Shown: positions 28,940 through 37,689, numbered from the stretch's first letter. The stretch is DNA of 64,000 nucleotides from JAJPJE01 sp963848375 (GCA_963848375.1 CAWKDK010000013.1:154950-218949); one strand, 5' to 3'. The notes: generated from the sequence alone by a model not told the origin. Numbers and translations: made by a program.

Positions 28940-29107
28940 GTGCAAAGGGAATTAGATGACCTCGTGACTATTCATCTTGCTGTCGTCGAACTGCTTGAAA
29001 GCAGAGTACCCGCTCCGGCAACTCGGAACCGCCTTGAGGTCTTACGAGACAAGCTAGAACGTGAGATCGCGCTCCTCCAGAACGAACCAGATGACATGGC
29101 TGCTTAG
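28940..29107 (+). CDS. 55-residue protein of a two-copy small family (LDDLVxxHLAVV type)
   Basis: GTG start with GGAG five bases upstream; 55 residues, starting VQRELDDLVTIHLAVVELLE and continuing TRNRLEVLRDKLEREIALL to a MAA end. Predicted all-helical and acidic. A clear paralogue lies at 55291-55464 on the minus strand, sharing L-DL---HLAVV-LL-S, TRN-LE--RD-L, IA-L and MAA. That two distant copies keep the same length and pattern is the evidence that it is coding. Function unknown. Confidence 0.7.
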   Translation: MQRELDDLVTIHLAVVELLESRVPAPATRNRLEVLRDKLEREIALLQNEPDDMAA

Positions 29108-29199
29108 CAGACGAAGTGTTCAATCGCAGACAGTGGATGTTGATCTTGTCGGCATACTCGGCATAGTTGATCAGCACGCCGCACCGATGCAGGGTAGCA

Positions 29200-29567
29200 C
29201 TAGGCAGCTAGTGGAGGCACATCATAGTAGGCCGATCTGCCCTCAATGCTGGCCACAAGCACGCCCTTCTTGCGTCCGATCAGATCCTTCGCCTTCAATC
29301 CTGCCACCAGATCATCGAATTGAGCCGCGTCGATGCCCAACTGGCGCGAATCTCCCCATCATTCATCTTTCCGTCCATGGCGCAGGTGAGGATCTGGTAT
29401 TCCTTCAGCGACAAGCCGTGTGCAACGCAGAGAGCCTCCAGTTCGGCGTACTTCTTCTCCATGATGGTGAAGACGTCGTACGTCTTGTCGAACTTCTCCC
29501 TGCCGACCACATCGAGGCCAGCCAACTCTTCCCAAAACTCTTCCCAAAACTCTTCTCTATTCTTCAT
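29200..29567 (-). pseudogene. Small winged-helix-like protein with one frameshift
   Basis: Reads MKNREEFWEEFWEELAGLDV ... LSLKEYQILTCAMDGKMNDG then, after a missing base near 29342, LGIDAAQFDDLVAGLKAKDL ... VLVASIEGRSAYYDV to a stop at 29200, about 122 residues in total. The second half looks like a DNA-binding wing-helix (a MarR/ArsR-like guess only). The start contains a tandem 12-base repeat (CTTCCCAAAACT) that encodes the duplicated EEFW. Sits between the two ligase fragments. Confidence 0.55.
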
Positions 29568-29876
29568 AGCGCACCCATGTGACCAAATCGGGATGGGACC
29601 GCTCTATGACCTCCCGCAGTCCCACCCAGTCGCCGGGAGAAGACGTCGCTCCCTCTGCGCGGCCTCATCTCCCCACCCGGGCATCATGAGAATCTAGCGT
29701 TCGAGTTGGGATCCCGGGTGTCTAACCCTGCCCCTTGTCGAAAGGCAGGTACGAGGATTGGGGTTTTGGTACGTCGGCAACGAGTCTGGCAACACGTCTT
29801 CGGGGTGTCAAGTCACACCTCGGAAACATTTTTCTAGTCAGGATAAAGAAATCAACAATTCCGTTCAGAGTTTGCC

Positions 29877-30158
29877 TGTGCACACTGTGCACTCGACTTT
29901 TTGACCGCAAGATACTTCCAGGCGACCACCGCGTATATTCCGGGTGCGACCTCGCCATACCATCAAGCACCGGATTCGCACCTTCTGTACGTCGACCACA
30001 CTGATGACGGCCCACACCTCTTCGAGCTGGTCTGCGAGCATGACCTCGAGGGCGTCGTGATGAAGCAGAAGGGCAGCAAGTACGGTGAGTCGTGGATCAA
30101 GGTGAAGAATCGATCGTACTCCCAGCTCAAAGGTCGTCATGAGCTGTTCAATCGCTAG
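29877..30158 (+). pseudogene. ATP-dependent DNA ligase fragment, copy 2
   Basis: Direct repeat of copy 1 about 1.3 kb downstream. The frame is open for the last 85 codons (start 29901) and shows LLYVDHTDDGPHLFELVCEH, motif IV EGVVMKQKGSKYG and motif V WIKVKNRSYSQ, as in acidobacterial and LigD-type ATP-dependent ligases. It ends at a stop well before an OB domain and lacks the adenylated-lysine motif, so it cannot be an active ligase. Confidence 0.8.
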
Positions 30159-30182
30159 CTTCGGGTGTATTCTGCCGCCCCG

Positions 30183-30308
30183 ATGGACGTACACCCACTC
30201 CCGCCATCCTCGCTCTCCGGGTACACCTCACCGATCCGCTTCGTCGTGTTTGTTCTGTGGGGCATTGCGTTCCTGTTATGGCGCTCTGGGCGTCGAGCCA
30301 AGCGATGA
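30183..30308 (+). CDS. Tiny single-pass membrane peptide, hypothetical
   Basis: 41 residues, with a hydrophobic helix (IRFVVFVLWGIAFLLW) and a basic tail (RSGRRAKR). No relatives recognised. It could be chance, but the amphipathic pattern with positive-inside end is protein-like. No strong ribosome site. Confidence 0.3.
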   Translation: MDVHPLPPSSLSGYTSPIRFVVFVLWGIAFLLWRSGRRAKR

Positions 30309-30432
30309 CTGGGGCGGCTTCTTGATCCCCTGCAGGTCGTGAAATGAGGACAGCGCAGGTGGCTGTGGATTTCCGAGTACTCAGTTATGTGCTCTTCGCC
30401 GATGTCACCTTCGCCTTCAAAGTTTCTATGAC

Positions 30433-30462
30433 ATTGCGAGTGGTAAAGAGATTTCACAACAG
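30433..30462. repeat. Dispersed palindromic repeat, copy G (right half)
   Basis: GCGAGTGGTAAAGAGATTTC then ACAACAGGTA aligns with the right half of copy A (GGAGTGGTATAGAGATTTCC, CAACACCTA). The remaining bases of 30309-30583 show no gene. Confidence 0.6.
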
Positions 30463-30583
30463 GTATCGCATTTCGATGGACTTTGCGCTTCAGATGTCCG
30501 CGAGCTTTGGAACGCCCTCTTCGAGGCACAGCATCTACGAGGCACGTAGCCTGCCGAGTCCGTGCATGTTATGACCAGCACCC

Positions 30584-31369
30584 TTAACGGCGGCCTATCT
30601 TGTGAGGCAGGAGATAAGTGAAGCCAGCGAACACCTCCCACTTCGTGGACGTGCTCGTTAGTCCTCGGTTAAAACCTCCGTCGAGGACCAGGGACCTCTT
30701 TGCGTCGTAACTCAAGGCCCAGAGGGTGCCGATGGCATTGCTCTGAGCGAAAGGTTGTGAGAAATGCCAGATTTCTCCCGTTGCCCCGAACTTCTTTCCC
30801 AGTGGGTGCGAAATCGAGAGCGACTGCCCAAACTGCGCCCGTCGGATCGGATTCTGAACGACCTCATTAAAGAAAAGATTGGTGTCGTAGTGGAATCCCT
30901 TCACTTCCGCACTGGCAAGAAGGAGTAAGAAATTTGTGGGACTGCCGATATCGAGATCTGGCGCGTTTCCGCCATAAATCTGGTGGAAGTAGCTGATGGC
31001 AATGGTGGGCTTGGCGGCTTTGCCGTGGTAGACAATCCCTTGAATCCCGAGGGACACGCCACCCGGTTCGTTGGTCCACCGATCTTCTACGTGGGAATGG
31101 GCGTATGGCTGTGCGGCGACCAACAACTCCAGCCGGCGTGTAACGGAAAAACTCACGACACCGATGATGCTCGCCTGAGAAGAAAAGTCGGGAGATTCAG
31201 AGGCCCCTAAGAACCCGGATTCGAATTGAAAGTAACCAACCGGCGTGATCGTCGCCGGGCTGGAGACGCTTGGCCTGCCTGGATTGGGGTATGAGGAAGG
31301 CTCCGTCGGTTGCTGAGCGGTTGCGACCAGCGCGACTCCGAGAACCAACACTCCTGCCCAACAACTCAT
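30584..31369 (-). CDS. Outer-membrane-type beta-barrel protein, hypothetical
   Basis: 261 residues. Signal peptide (WAGVLVLGVALVATAQQ) followed by alternating hydrophobic/polar strands, many aromatic residues and the end WEVFAGFTYLLPHKIG. The pattern resembles the family annotated as MetA-pathway/transporter-like outer membrane proteins. Intact in a region of decayed genes. Repeat copy F lies just upstream of the start. Cargo unknown. Confidence 0.6.
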   Translation of the reverse strand: MSCWAGVLVLGVALVATAQQPTEPSSYPNPGRPSVSSPATITPVGYFQFESGFLGASESPDFSSQASIIGVVSFSVTRRLELLVAAQPYAHSHVEDRWTNEPGGVSLGIQGIVYHGKAAKPTIAISYFHQIYGGNAPDLDIGSPTNFLLLLASAEVKGFHYDTNLFFNEVVQNPIRRAQFGQSLSISHPLGKKFGATGEIWHFSQPFAQSNAIGTLWALSYDAKRSLVLDGGFNRGLTSTSTKWEVFAGFTYLLPHKIGRR

Positions 31370-31375
31370 AAATCT

Positions 31376-31412
31376 CGCAACCTATCTCATACGGAGATAC
31401 TGAGTGGTAGGG
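31376..31412. repeat. Dispersed palindromic repeat, copy F (core)
   Basis: CGCAACCTATCTCATACGGA then GATACTGAGTGGTAGGG: the hairpin core and right arm of the family, directly upstream of the beta-barrel gene. Confidence 0.65.
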
Positions 31413-31702
31413 CTTCACACGCCGAGGCCACCCTAGCTGATTTGTTGATTTTAGGACAACTCCGAGCCAATGCGAGTTGGAGCGCCCCTTCCCGCATTCT
31501 CAAGCAGTATGGCAACACTGATCAGAAATACCCACAGTGGTATACCAGGGTTCTTATGCAATAGTCGCCTACCTCAAGCAATCAGCTCCGACATCCCAAC
31601 ACTCTCGGACTACTACTGATAAGTCGGCCAGTGTAGAGTGATCGCCAAAACGAGGCGAGACTCCCAAGAAGTCGGCTTCTGGGAAGTCTTGAGATTGCGG
31701 GC

Positions 31703-31813
31703 GGGTGACAGGCAAACCGAAAGCTATCTCTCAGCGGATAGATGGCGATAACGGAGAATACCACCACCTATCTCACCTTGAGATAGTGAGCGATAAGCCG
31801 ATATATCAACAGT
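31703..31813. repeat. Dispersed palindromic repeat, copy B (full length)
   Basis: GGTGACAGGCAAACCGAAAG, GGATAGATGGCGATAACGGA, GAATACCACCACCTATCTCA, CCTTGAGATAGTGAG, CCGATATATCAACAG. It aligns with copy A over the whole unit and shares its right end with copy D. It lies just upstream of a small membrane protein gene. Confidence 0.8.
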
Positions 31814-31836
31814 AATCGAGGTAGAATGCGTTCGCC

Positions 31837-32022
31837 ATGAGGCGAACTCTGGGATACGTGCTGACTTCCTTTGGGCTGTTGTTCTCAATCAGCGCGTATG
31901 TTTTGCGATGGCCTTCGTTCATCACAGTGAACGGACACCAAACCGAGACGTGGATTGTTTGGTCACTTCTCGGGTTGCTCGTTGCAATTGGTGGTGCTGT
32001 CGTTGCTCGCCGCTCAGCCTGA
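31837..32022 (+). CDS. Small two-helix membrane protein, hypothetical
   Basis: 61 residues with two hydrophobic helices (LGYVLTSFGLLFSISAYVL and WIVWSLLGLLVAIGGAVVA) and a basic end ARRSA. Typical of small inner-membrane proteins; no family recognised. Confidence 0.5.
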   Translation: MRRTLGYVLTSFGLLFSISAYVLRWPSFITVNGHQTETWIVWSLLGLLVAIGGAVVARRSA

Positions 32023-32483
32023 TCGTTCATGTTATGGCGACATATCGCCGACAATCAACTGAGTGCTCGTCGAATCAGGCGGTACCCAGCATAGCCGAAC
32101 AGTCCAGCCACGGCGCAAGCACCTATGAACAGGAGGGTATTGGTGAGCGGATCGAGCTGTTCGTAGACCGGTGGGATCGCTCAAATCAAATCACACCCAT
32201 GGTCAACGAAGTTGGAGAAACGGAAACACAATGAACAAAACTAGTAGCCCAAAAAAGGGTGCTAGTCGCTGGCGTAAGCGGTGTGCTCGGGGTTGCTGCC
32301 GCGGACGTGTGTGCCATTTCTGGTTCCATCGCAGCACGTCAACAACGTCGGAGACGCAAATATCTTGTTGTTGTTAAGAGAGCGCGAAGAGGGCGCGGGA
32401 TTGGCACGTATGACAAGAGAGCATGAATAAGCCGTTCTCAAATTGTCCTGTAACGAATCTCAGTCGCAGGAATCGAATGGGAA
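32023..32483. other. Interval without a supported gene
   Basis: On the minus strand a frame (about 32055-32177) encodes a helix-rich stretch NTLLFIGACAVAGLFGYAGY but has no start codon. On the plus strand a glycine-rich VLVAGVSGVLGVAAAD appears near 32260. Both look like leftovers of lost genes. Confidence 0.3.
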
Positions 32484-33356
32484 GTGCGCGAAACAGCAAC
32501 CAGCTCAATCGCCGGCCTTGGCGTGCAGCACCGGCCAGAGACATTCTCTGGAAGCGCGATAAACAGCTTACGCTTCCACTGGCCGGAGTATCTGATGGAA
32601 GCCGGCGAGGTAACGTTATACCTGTTCCTCACCTGCTTGTTTGCAGCTGCGTTACAAGGCTCTGGTTTCCCAATACGTCAGCTTATTAGTAGCGATATCG
32701 CACGTCGTGCGTTGATGGGATTGGCCGTCGGTGCAACAGTGACTGCAATTGTGATGACTCCATGGGGCAAACAGTCCGGAGGTCATTTCAATCCGGCGGT
32801 TACAGTCGCCTTCTGTCGCCTTGGTAAGGTGGCATTACCAGACACGCTGTTTTATGTTGTCGCCCAATTCTTGGGTGCGATTGCAGGTGTCTGTATTGCG
32901 AGATACCTTCTACTCGCTGCCACAGGGCGCCAGGTCGTGACATACGCGGTAACTATGCCGGGCACCGGTGGCAGCGCGATAGCTTTTATCGCTGAGTTGA
33001 CGATGTCCTTTCTGCTGATGATAACCATTCTGGTTGCATCAAATCGCGAGGCGCTGGCTCGATTCACACCTTACTTTGTCGGTTTCTGGTATGCGCTCTT
33101 CATAACTTTTGAAGCCCCGTTTTCTGGAATGAGCATGAATCCCGCGAGGAGTTTCGCTCCAGCATTACATGCCGGCTACTGGCACGCACTTTGGCTCTAC
33201 CTCGCTGCACCAACTCTCGGCATGCTGGTCGCTGCGGAGGTATTTCTGCGTGCTCGGGGCGGACTCCGGCCCTTCTGCGCGAAACTGCATCATGCCAATG
33301 ACAAACGATGCATCTTCCAGCACGGAACCCCGTCACACCCAACCAAAACGATATGA
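32484..33356 (+). CDS. Aquaporin / MIP-family channel
   Basis: 290 residues from a GTG; a start at the ATG at 32595, with GGAG upstream, would give a shorter form. Both NPA boxes are present (GGHFNPAVTVAF and GMSMNPARSFAP) with six hydrophobic helices. The second box is followed by Arg as in water-selective aquaporins. Its 3' end converges with the actC gene 20 bases away. Confidence 0.93.
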   Translation: MRETATSSIAGLGVQHRPETFSGSAINSLRFHWPEYLMEAGEVTLYLFLTCLFAAALQGSGFPIRQLISSDIARRALMGLAVGATVTAIVMTPWGKQSGGHFNPAVTVAFCRLGKVALPDTLFYVVAQFLGAIAGVCIARYLLLAATGRQVVTYAVTMPGTGGSAIAFIAELTMSFLLMITILVASNREALARFTPYFVGFWYALFITFEAPFSGMSMNPARSFAPALHAGYWHALWLYLAAPTLGMLVAAEVFLRARGGLRPFCAKLHHANDKRCIFQHGTPSHPTKTI

Positions 33357-33375
33357 GGAGGAACACAAGCCGCGT

Positions 33376-34779
33376 TCATCGCAGCTTCGCCTCCTTGAGA
33401 GCGGCGCCTTTCACATGCGCCGAAGGCAGCAAATCACGCATTTCAAAGATCGAGATCATAGGCAGCACACGGATGAACAACGCAAACGCCAGGAAGAAGA
33501 AGCCAAGGGTTCCGAAGAATGTGATGTAGTCCCACCGCGTCGGCACGTAAATGCCCCAGTTCGAGACCAGGAAGTCGTGCGACAGGCTCAGCACAACGAT
33601 GACGAAGCGCTCCAACCACATAGCGATCAGCACAAACACGGACACCAGGAATAGGAGGACTGGTTTCGTCCTCACCTTCTTGATCCAGAGAACATTGACG
33701 AACCCTACGTTGATGGCAATCAGAGTCCAATAAGCCAGGGCGTAATAACCATGCTGGCGCCAGAAGAATTGCGCCTTTTCGTAGGAGTTGGTTCCGTACC
33801 AGGCGAAGAAAGCTTCCATCACGTAGCCATAAGCCACAATCAACCCGGTACCAAGCATCAGCTTCGCGCAATTCTCCAGATGCCAGTCGGTGATCATGTC
33901 CTTCAGGTTGTAGATGGAGCGGATCGGAATCGCGAGCACAAGCACCATCGCGAATCCCGAGTAGATGGCGCCGGCAACGAAGTAGGGTGGGAAGAACGTA
34001 CTATGCCATCCAGGAACGATGCCGACCGTGAAGTCGAAGCTCACTACGGTATGCACGGAGAGCACGAGCGGCGTTGCCAGGCCACCTAACAGCAGGTACG
34101 CCTTTTCATAACGGTGCCAGTGGCGCGCCGAACCACGCCAGCCGAGCGCCAGCATGCCGTATGTCATCTTCGCGAAAATGTTTCGTGCGCGATCGCGCAT
34201 GGTCGCGAGATCAGGCACCAGGCCGATGTACCAGTACACCAGCGAAATCGTGAAGTACGTGGAAACGGCGAACACGTCCCACACCAGCGGGCTACGGAAC
34301 TGCGGCCAGTAGTTCATCGTGTTCGGATAAGGGAACAGCCAGTACGCCAGCCACGGACGGCCGAGGTGCAACACCGGGAACATACCGGCGCACATCACGG
34401 CAAATAGCGTCATCGCTTCCGCGAAGCGATTAATGGAGTTTCGCCACGATTGCCGTAACAGCAAGAGAATCGCTGAGATGAGAGTTCCGGCATGACCGAT
34501 ACCGACCCACCAGACGAAGTTGACAATGGCGAAGCCCCAGCCGATCGGGACGTTCACGCCCCAGATACCAACGCCCTGGTAGAACAGGTACGTGACTGCC
34601 ATTCCTAATGCGCCCACCAGGAGAGCCCCAATGCCGACTACGGCGAACCACAACAACGGTGTTTGGGTCGTCAGCACGATCGAACTGATCTTGTCCGTAA
34701 TCGTCCCAAAGGTGTGTCCCTGGGTGATCATCGGCGTGTTGACGGGCGCCTGGAGTTCCTGTGTCTGTCTCTCGTCCAT
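33376..34779 (-). CDS. actC: ActC subunit of alternative complex III (NrfD/PsrC-like), orphan
   Basis: 467 residues with about ten membrane helices. NrfD/PsrC features include FVWWVGIGHAGTLISAILLL and PVLHLGRPWLAYWLFPYPNT, typical of ActC, the quinol-oxidising membrane subunit of ACIII that passes electrons to a terminal oxidase. Normally encoded within actABCDEF. Here only the last 29 codons of actB precede it (TAATG overlap) and no actD follows, so it cannot form a normal complex from this locus. Whether it is expressed, or serves with subunits encoded elsewhere, is unknown. Confidence 0.88.
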   Translation of the reverse strand: MDERQTQELQAPVNTPMITQGHTFGTITDKISSIVLTTQTPLLWFAVVGIGALLVGALGMAVTYLFYQGVGIWGVNVPIGWGFAIVNFVWWVGIGHAGTLISAILLLLRQSWRNSINRFAEAMTLFAVMCAGMFPVLHLGRPWLAYWLFPYPNTMNYWPQFRSPLVWDVFAVSTYFTISLVYWYIGLVPDLATMRDRARNIFAKMTYGMLALGWRGSARHWHRYEKAYLLLGGLATPLVLSVHTVVSFDFTVGIVPGWHSTFFPPYFVAGAIYSGFAMVLVLAIPIRSIYNLKDMITDWHLENCAKLMLGTGLIVAYGYVMEAFFAWYGTNSYEKAQFFWRQHGYYALAYWTLIAINVGFVNVLWIKKVRTKPVLLFLVSVFVLIAMWLERFVIVVLSLSHDFLVSNWGIYVPTRWDYITFFGTLGFFFLAFALFIRVLPMISIFEMRDLLPSAHVKGAALKEAKLR

Positions 34780-34868
34780 TACAGATTCTGCTCCGGCTGG
34801 GTTTCAGGTAATTCGGGGTTCGGATTCAGAACCGCCGCCAAATATGTTGTACGCGGCCGGGTATTCAG
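34779..34868 (-). pseudogene. actB: 3' remnant of actB
   Basis: The 29 codons upstream of actC read LNTRPRTTYLAAVLNPNPEL followed by nine residues and TAA, the typical end of the ActB iron-sulfur/molybdopterin-like subunit (LNTRPR.TYLA...NPNPEL). The frame meets TAA just upstream, and no ActB similarity continues into 34869-35196, where nothing else is recognised. So the body of actB has been deleted. Confidence 0.75.
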
Positions 34869-35196
34869 TTATTCGCGGAGCCCTCTCTTTGCGCGAATGA
34901 GCCTCGTTTGCGAATGCGCTGAAGACGACAATCGTCATTCTCGGCAGCCGAGGCTCTGGTATGCACAACTTCAACATCCTCTCAAAATTGTTCAGGTATG
35001 CTTAACCGCTCAGGTATGCTGCTTTGCAAGCTTAGATTGTTGGATAGTGGAGACCCTGAGCGTAGCCTAGAGAGACTGGTAAAACGATCGTCTGGTTGCC
35101 CCAGCCTCATCAATTTTCGTTCTCAAGTCACCTACAAGCAAGGACCAATCCCATGCTGGGGTTTGTGCCTCGACCGGAGCTGCAATATGAACCTGA

Positions 35197-35472
35197 CTAC
35201 GGAAGTTGCGATGTGTCGAAGCTTAGGAACGTCATACCGCGCATGTCGAGAAAAACGCGGTGACGAACATTTACGACTCGGAGGAGTACGTGTTCGCAAA
35301 CGGCGCATCGTGCCACGACTCCAGGAGCCTGCATATACACATGAGCCTCGGCAAAGTGTTTGGTTGCGCCACAGTTCGCACAGTGGCTTTCTGCAGTCGT
35401 AACATCCATCGCTAATATGCTGCTCAATTCACCTGCGGCAGCGTTGCCGTCGAGATAGTCATAGTGATTCAT
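35197..35472 (-). CDS. DUF6510 family protein
   Basis: 91 residues with DGNAAAGELSSILAMDVTTA, CANCG and CAVCEHVLLRVV: two CxxC pairs forming a likely zinc ribbon. DUF6510 genes usually follow a Mo-oxidoreductase and a ferredoxin-type reductase, exactly the order here. GGAGAA lies before the ATG. Role unknown. Confidence 0.85.
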   Translation of the reverse strand: MNHYDYLDGNAAAGELSSILAMDVTTAESHCANCGATKHFAEAHVYMQAPGVVARCAVCEHVLLRVVNVRHRVFLDMRGMTFLSFDTSQLP

Positions 35473-36202
35473 TGCCGTTCTCCAGTGGGCCCAAAACGCT
35501 CCGTCCTGATCTTATCCGGTTCGTGGCCAGATGCAGTAAGCAGGCCAGCAATACTTTCCACAAACGATGTGGAACCGCAGACGTAAGAAGTCGCGGCAAG
35601 GTTGGCGGGCCAAGTTGTGTTTGCGATCAGGGAGGCGTCGACTCGGCCTGGCGGTCGTGGCCAACCTTTCGGAGTGGCTCGTGTATACGCGTAAGTTACA
35701 GTTACAGGGCAGTCGTGACCTGATAGCGCATGCAACTCGTCCTGGTACAAAACGGCGCTTGGTTCGCGTACGGAATACAACAATCGAAATGGCGCAGTGC
35801 TGCCGCCACACCGAACGCGAGCGAATCATAGCCATGAGCGGCACGATCCCTGAGCCTCCTGCGATTAATTGGATCGGCTCAGTTTGGCATCGTGCGCCAT
35901 ACGAACCAACCACCGATTGGTCCTCGTAGCTCCAAACGATCGCCGACCGCAACTTCTTGCGTGAGATAGGGTGAGACTTCGCCTTCGGGGAGTCGTTCGA
36001 TGGTTAGTTCAACGTGGTTCTCGGAGTTCGGCGCAGAGGCAATCGAGTACGATCTAACCGCAGAGTATCCGTCCGATGCTGTCAATCGCACATCAACGTG
36101 CTGACCAGCAACGTGACTCGGCCAATCGGGAACTTTGAGCCTGATCGTCCGTACTATCGCTGTTTCGTCATGAAGAGCAACAACGGTTCCGACACGCCAC
36201 AT
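35469..36202 (-). pseudogene. FAD/NAD-binding ferredoxin reductase, two frameshifts
   Basis: Starts with MWRVGTVVALHDETAIVRTI at the ATG overlapping the Mo-oxidoreductase stop. FAD motif RSYSIAS, then LRGPIGGWFVW; after a shift near 35880, LIAGGSGIVPLMAM; after another near 35790, APFRLLYSVREPSAVLYQDE and the C-terminal SYVCGSTSFVESIAGLLTA. All domains of a ferredoxin-NADP reductase-like protein are present, but it needs three frames. It would deliver electrons to, or take them from, the Mo enzyme. Pseudogene or two sequence errors. Confidence 0.8.
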
Positions 36203-36801
36203 CACTCGCCCCAATAACGCTGCTCCCGCCAGGGGTCCCCATAATTGTGGTAGCCGAGGCCTTCCCAAAAACCGGGCTTGTCTTCATGTGTCAGGGTAAT
36301 GCGTCGAATCCACTTCGCGCTCTTCCACAAATAGAGATGGGGAACAAGAAGTCGCGCGGGGCCGCCGTGCTCGGGTGCAAGGTCTTCGCCGTCAAAACGA
36401 AATGCAATCCACGCCTGTTTGTTTAAGAGATCCTTCAGAGGCAAATTTGTGGTGTAGTCACCATACGAATGCACGAAAGCATAGGAGGCATCCGTTTTTA
36501 CCTCTGCAAGCAGAGTATCAAGGGAGACGCCTTCCCAAGATGTGCCGAATTTTGACCATCGGGTGACGCAGTGCAGATCAACGGTGAAAGCTTCGCTACT
36601 CAATTCGCGAAACGACTTCCAATCCCATTTCCGCAAAACTCTCGAGCCGTCATCGATTGTTAATTGCCAGCTGTCGAGCGATACACGCGGTGTCGGCCCC
36701 GCGGATAGGACGGGGAAGTCGGTGGTGAGGTACTGGCCTGGCGGCAACTTTACATCGGCCGCGGCACGTCGACCGGAAAACCCTCGTGAGATGATAGCCA
36801 T
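36202..36801 (-). CDS. Sulfite-oxidase-like molybdopterin oxidoreductase
   Basis: 199 residues from the ATG at 36801, chosen because AGGAG lies eight bases upstream. Family features: RVSLDSWQLTIDD, the Mo-coordinating cysteine in VDLHCVTRWSKFGTSWEGV, HGGPARLLVPHLYLWKSAKW and the C-terminal GFWEGLGYHNYGDPW. No Tat or signal sequence, so cytoplasmic as in related small enzymes (YedY-like fold). First gene of a leftward operon with a flavin reductase and DUF6510. Substrate unknown. Confidence 0.9.
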   Translation of the reverse strand: MAIISRGFSGRRAAADVKLPPGQYLTTDFPVLSAGPTPRVSLDSWQLTIDDGSRVLRKWDWKSFRELSSEAFTVDLHCVTRWSKFGTSWEGVSLDTLLAEVKTDASYAFVHSYGDYTTNLPLKDLLNKQAWIAFRFDGEDLAPEHGGPARLLVPHLYLWKSAKWIRRITLTHEDKPGFWEGLGYHNYGDPWREQRYWGE

Positions 36802-36980
36802 CAGAAATTCTCCTATCGACTGAGTTTTCATGCGCTAGCTGTCATATTGCTAGTGAAACGTCACCAGCAGAGAACGACAAATGACATCCGAGCGATCATC
36901 TGTTCCTCCTGCTTGCAGAATCGAGTCGCCGCCGATTGCCAGAGGCGGTGGCGATTCGTCTACGGGATTGTGCTCAAAAA

Positions 36981-37067
36981 TATTCTCCGCAATAAGAGAA
37001 ATCTATTGGGCGTTAGCGCATTTATAGTCGCCGGAAGGGAGAATGCGAGTACTGCTTTCGTTTATGC
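36981..37067 (-). promoter_or_regulatory. Upstream element of the Mo-oxidoreductase operon, shared with 40455-40544
   Basis: Read toward the Mo-oxidoreductase gene, the element contains AAACGAAAGCAGTAC, then GCCCAATAGATTTCTCTTA, and ends GGAGAATA. The same blocks in the same order occur upstream of the ferritin-like gene, over about 88 bases. Position: 180-265 bases before the start codon. Probably a co-regulated promoter, with FixJ the nearest candidate regulator. Confidence 0.6.
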
Positions 37068-37689
37068 AGCCGTTTGCGAAGAAGCCTTGAGCTTCTCGAG
37101 CATTCGAACCAGTTCCGCAACGGACGGAGCGTGCATCTTCTCCATTGCCCGACTGCGATGAACCTTCACGGTATTTTCTGAAGTCCCGAGTTGGCCAGCG
37201 ATCTGCTTATTGAGCATCCCCAATGCGACCATCGAGATTACCTCCCGCTCACGGGGGGTCAGTGACTCAAAGCGTTGTTGCAGCTCCGTTAGGCCTTTGT
37301 CGTGGTCGCGCATGCGCCTGATCTCGCTCCAGTCCAATGCGAATTGCATCGAGCAGATCCTGGTCACGGAATGGCTTAGTGAGGAATTCGACTGCCCCAG
37401 CCTTCATCGCGCGAGCACACATTGGAATGTCGCCATGACCAGTGATAAAAACTATCGGGATACGAATGTTTCTTGACGAAAGCTCGCGCTGGAAGTCGAG
37501 TCCGCTCAATCCCCGCAGTCGCACGTCCAGCACGAGGCAACTGGGCCTCTCTGGCGGTTGTCTGCGCAAGAAGGCCTCAGCTGAGTCAAAGCTATCAACC
37601 TGCAAACCCACGGTGCCAATAAGAAACTCGAGCGAGGAACGTACCGATGGATCGTCATCGACAACAAACACTATGGGTGCGCTGGTCAT
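37062..37689 (-). pseudogene. FixJ-like response regulator with one frameshift
   Basis: Receiver domain (VFVVDDDPSVR, phosphoacceptor in LVLDVRLRGLSG, FITGHGDI, TKPF) then a LuxR/FixJ helix-turn-helix (FESLTPREREVISMVALGML, LGTSENTVKVHRSRAMEKM). The two halves are in different frames, joined near 37330 in the linker (IGLERD | RRMRDHDKGL). One indel only, so it may be a sequence error in a live gene. It overlaps the start of the sensor kinase by ATGA. Confidence 0.8.

Noticed and set aside
32055..32177. Minus-strand frame encoding a membrane-helix peptide
   Set aside because: Protein-like sequence but no start codon after the upstream stop; listed only as possible remnant.
24560..32340. Shared peptide-like string GHFWFHR / CHFWFHR at the QueA-like C-terminus (24.58 kb) and at 32.32 kb
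   Set aside because: Only about 25 bases are similar with mismatches, and at 32.3 kb there is no supported gene; too short to call a repeat.
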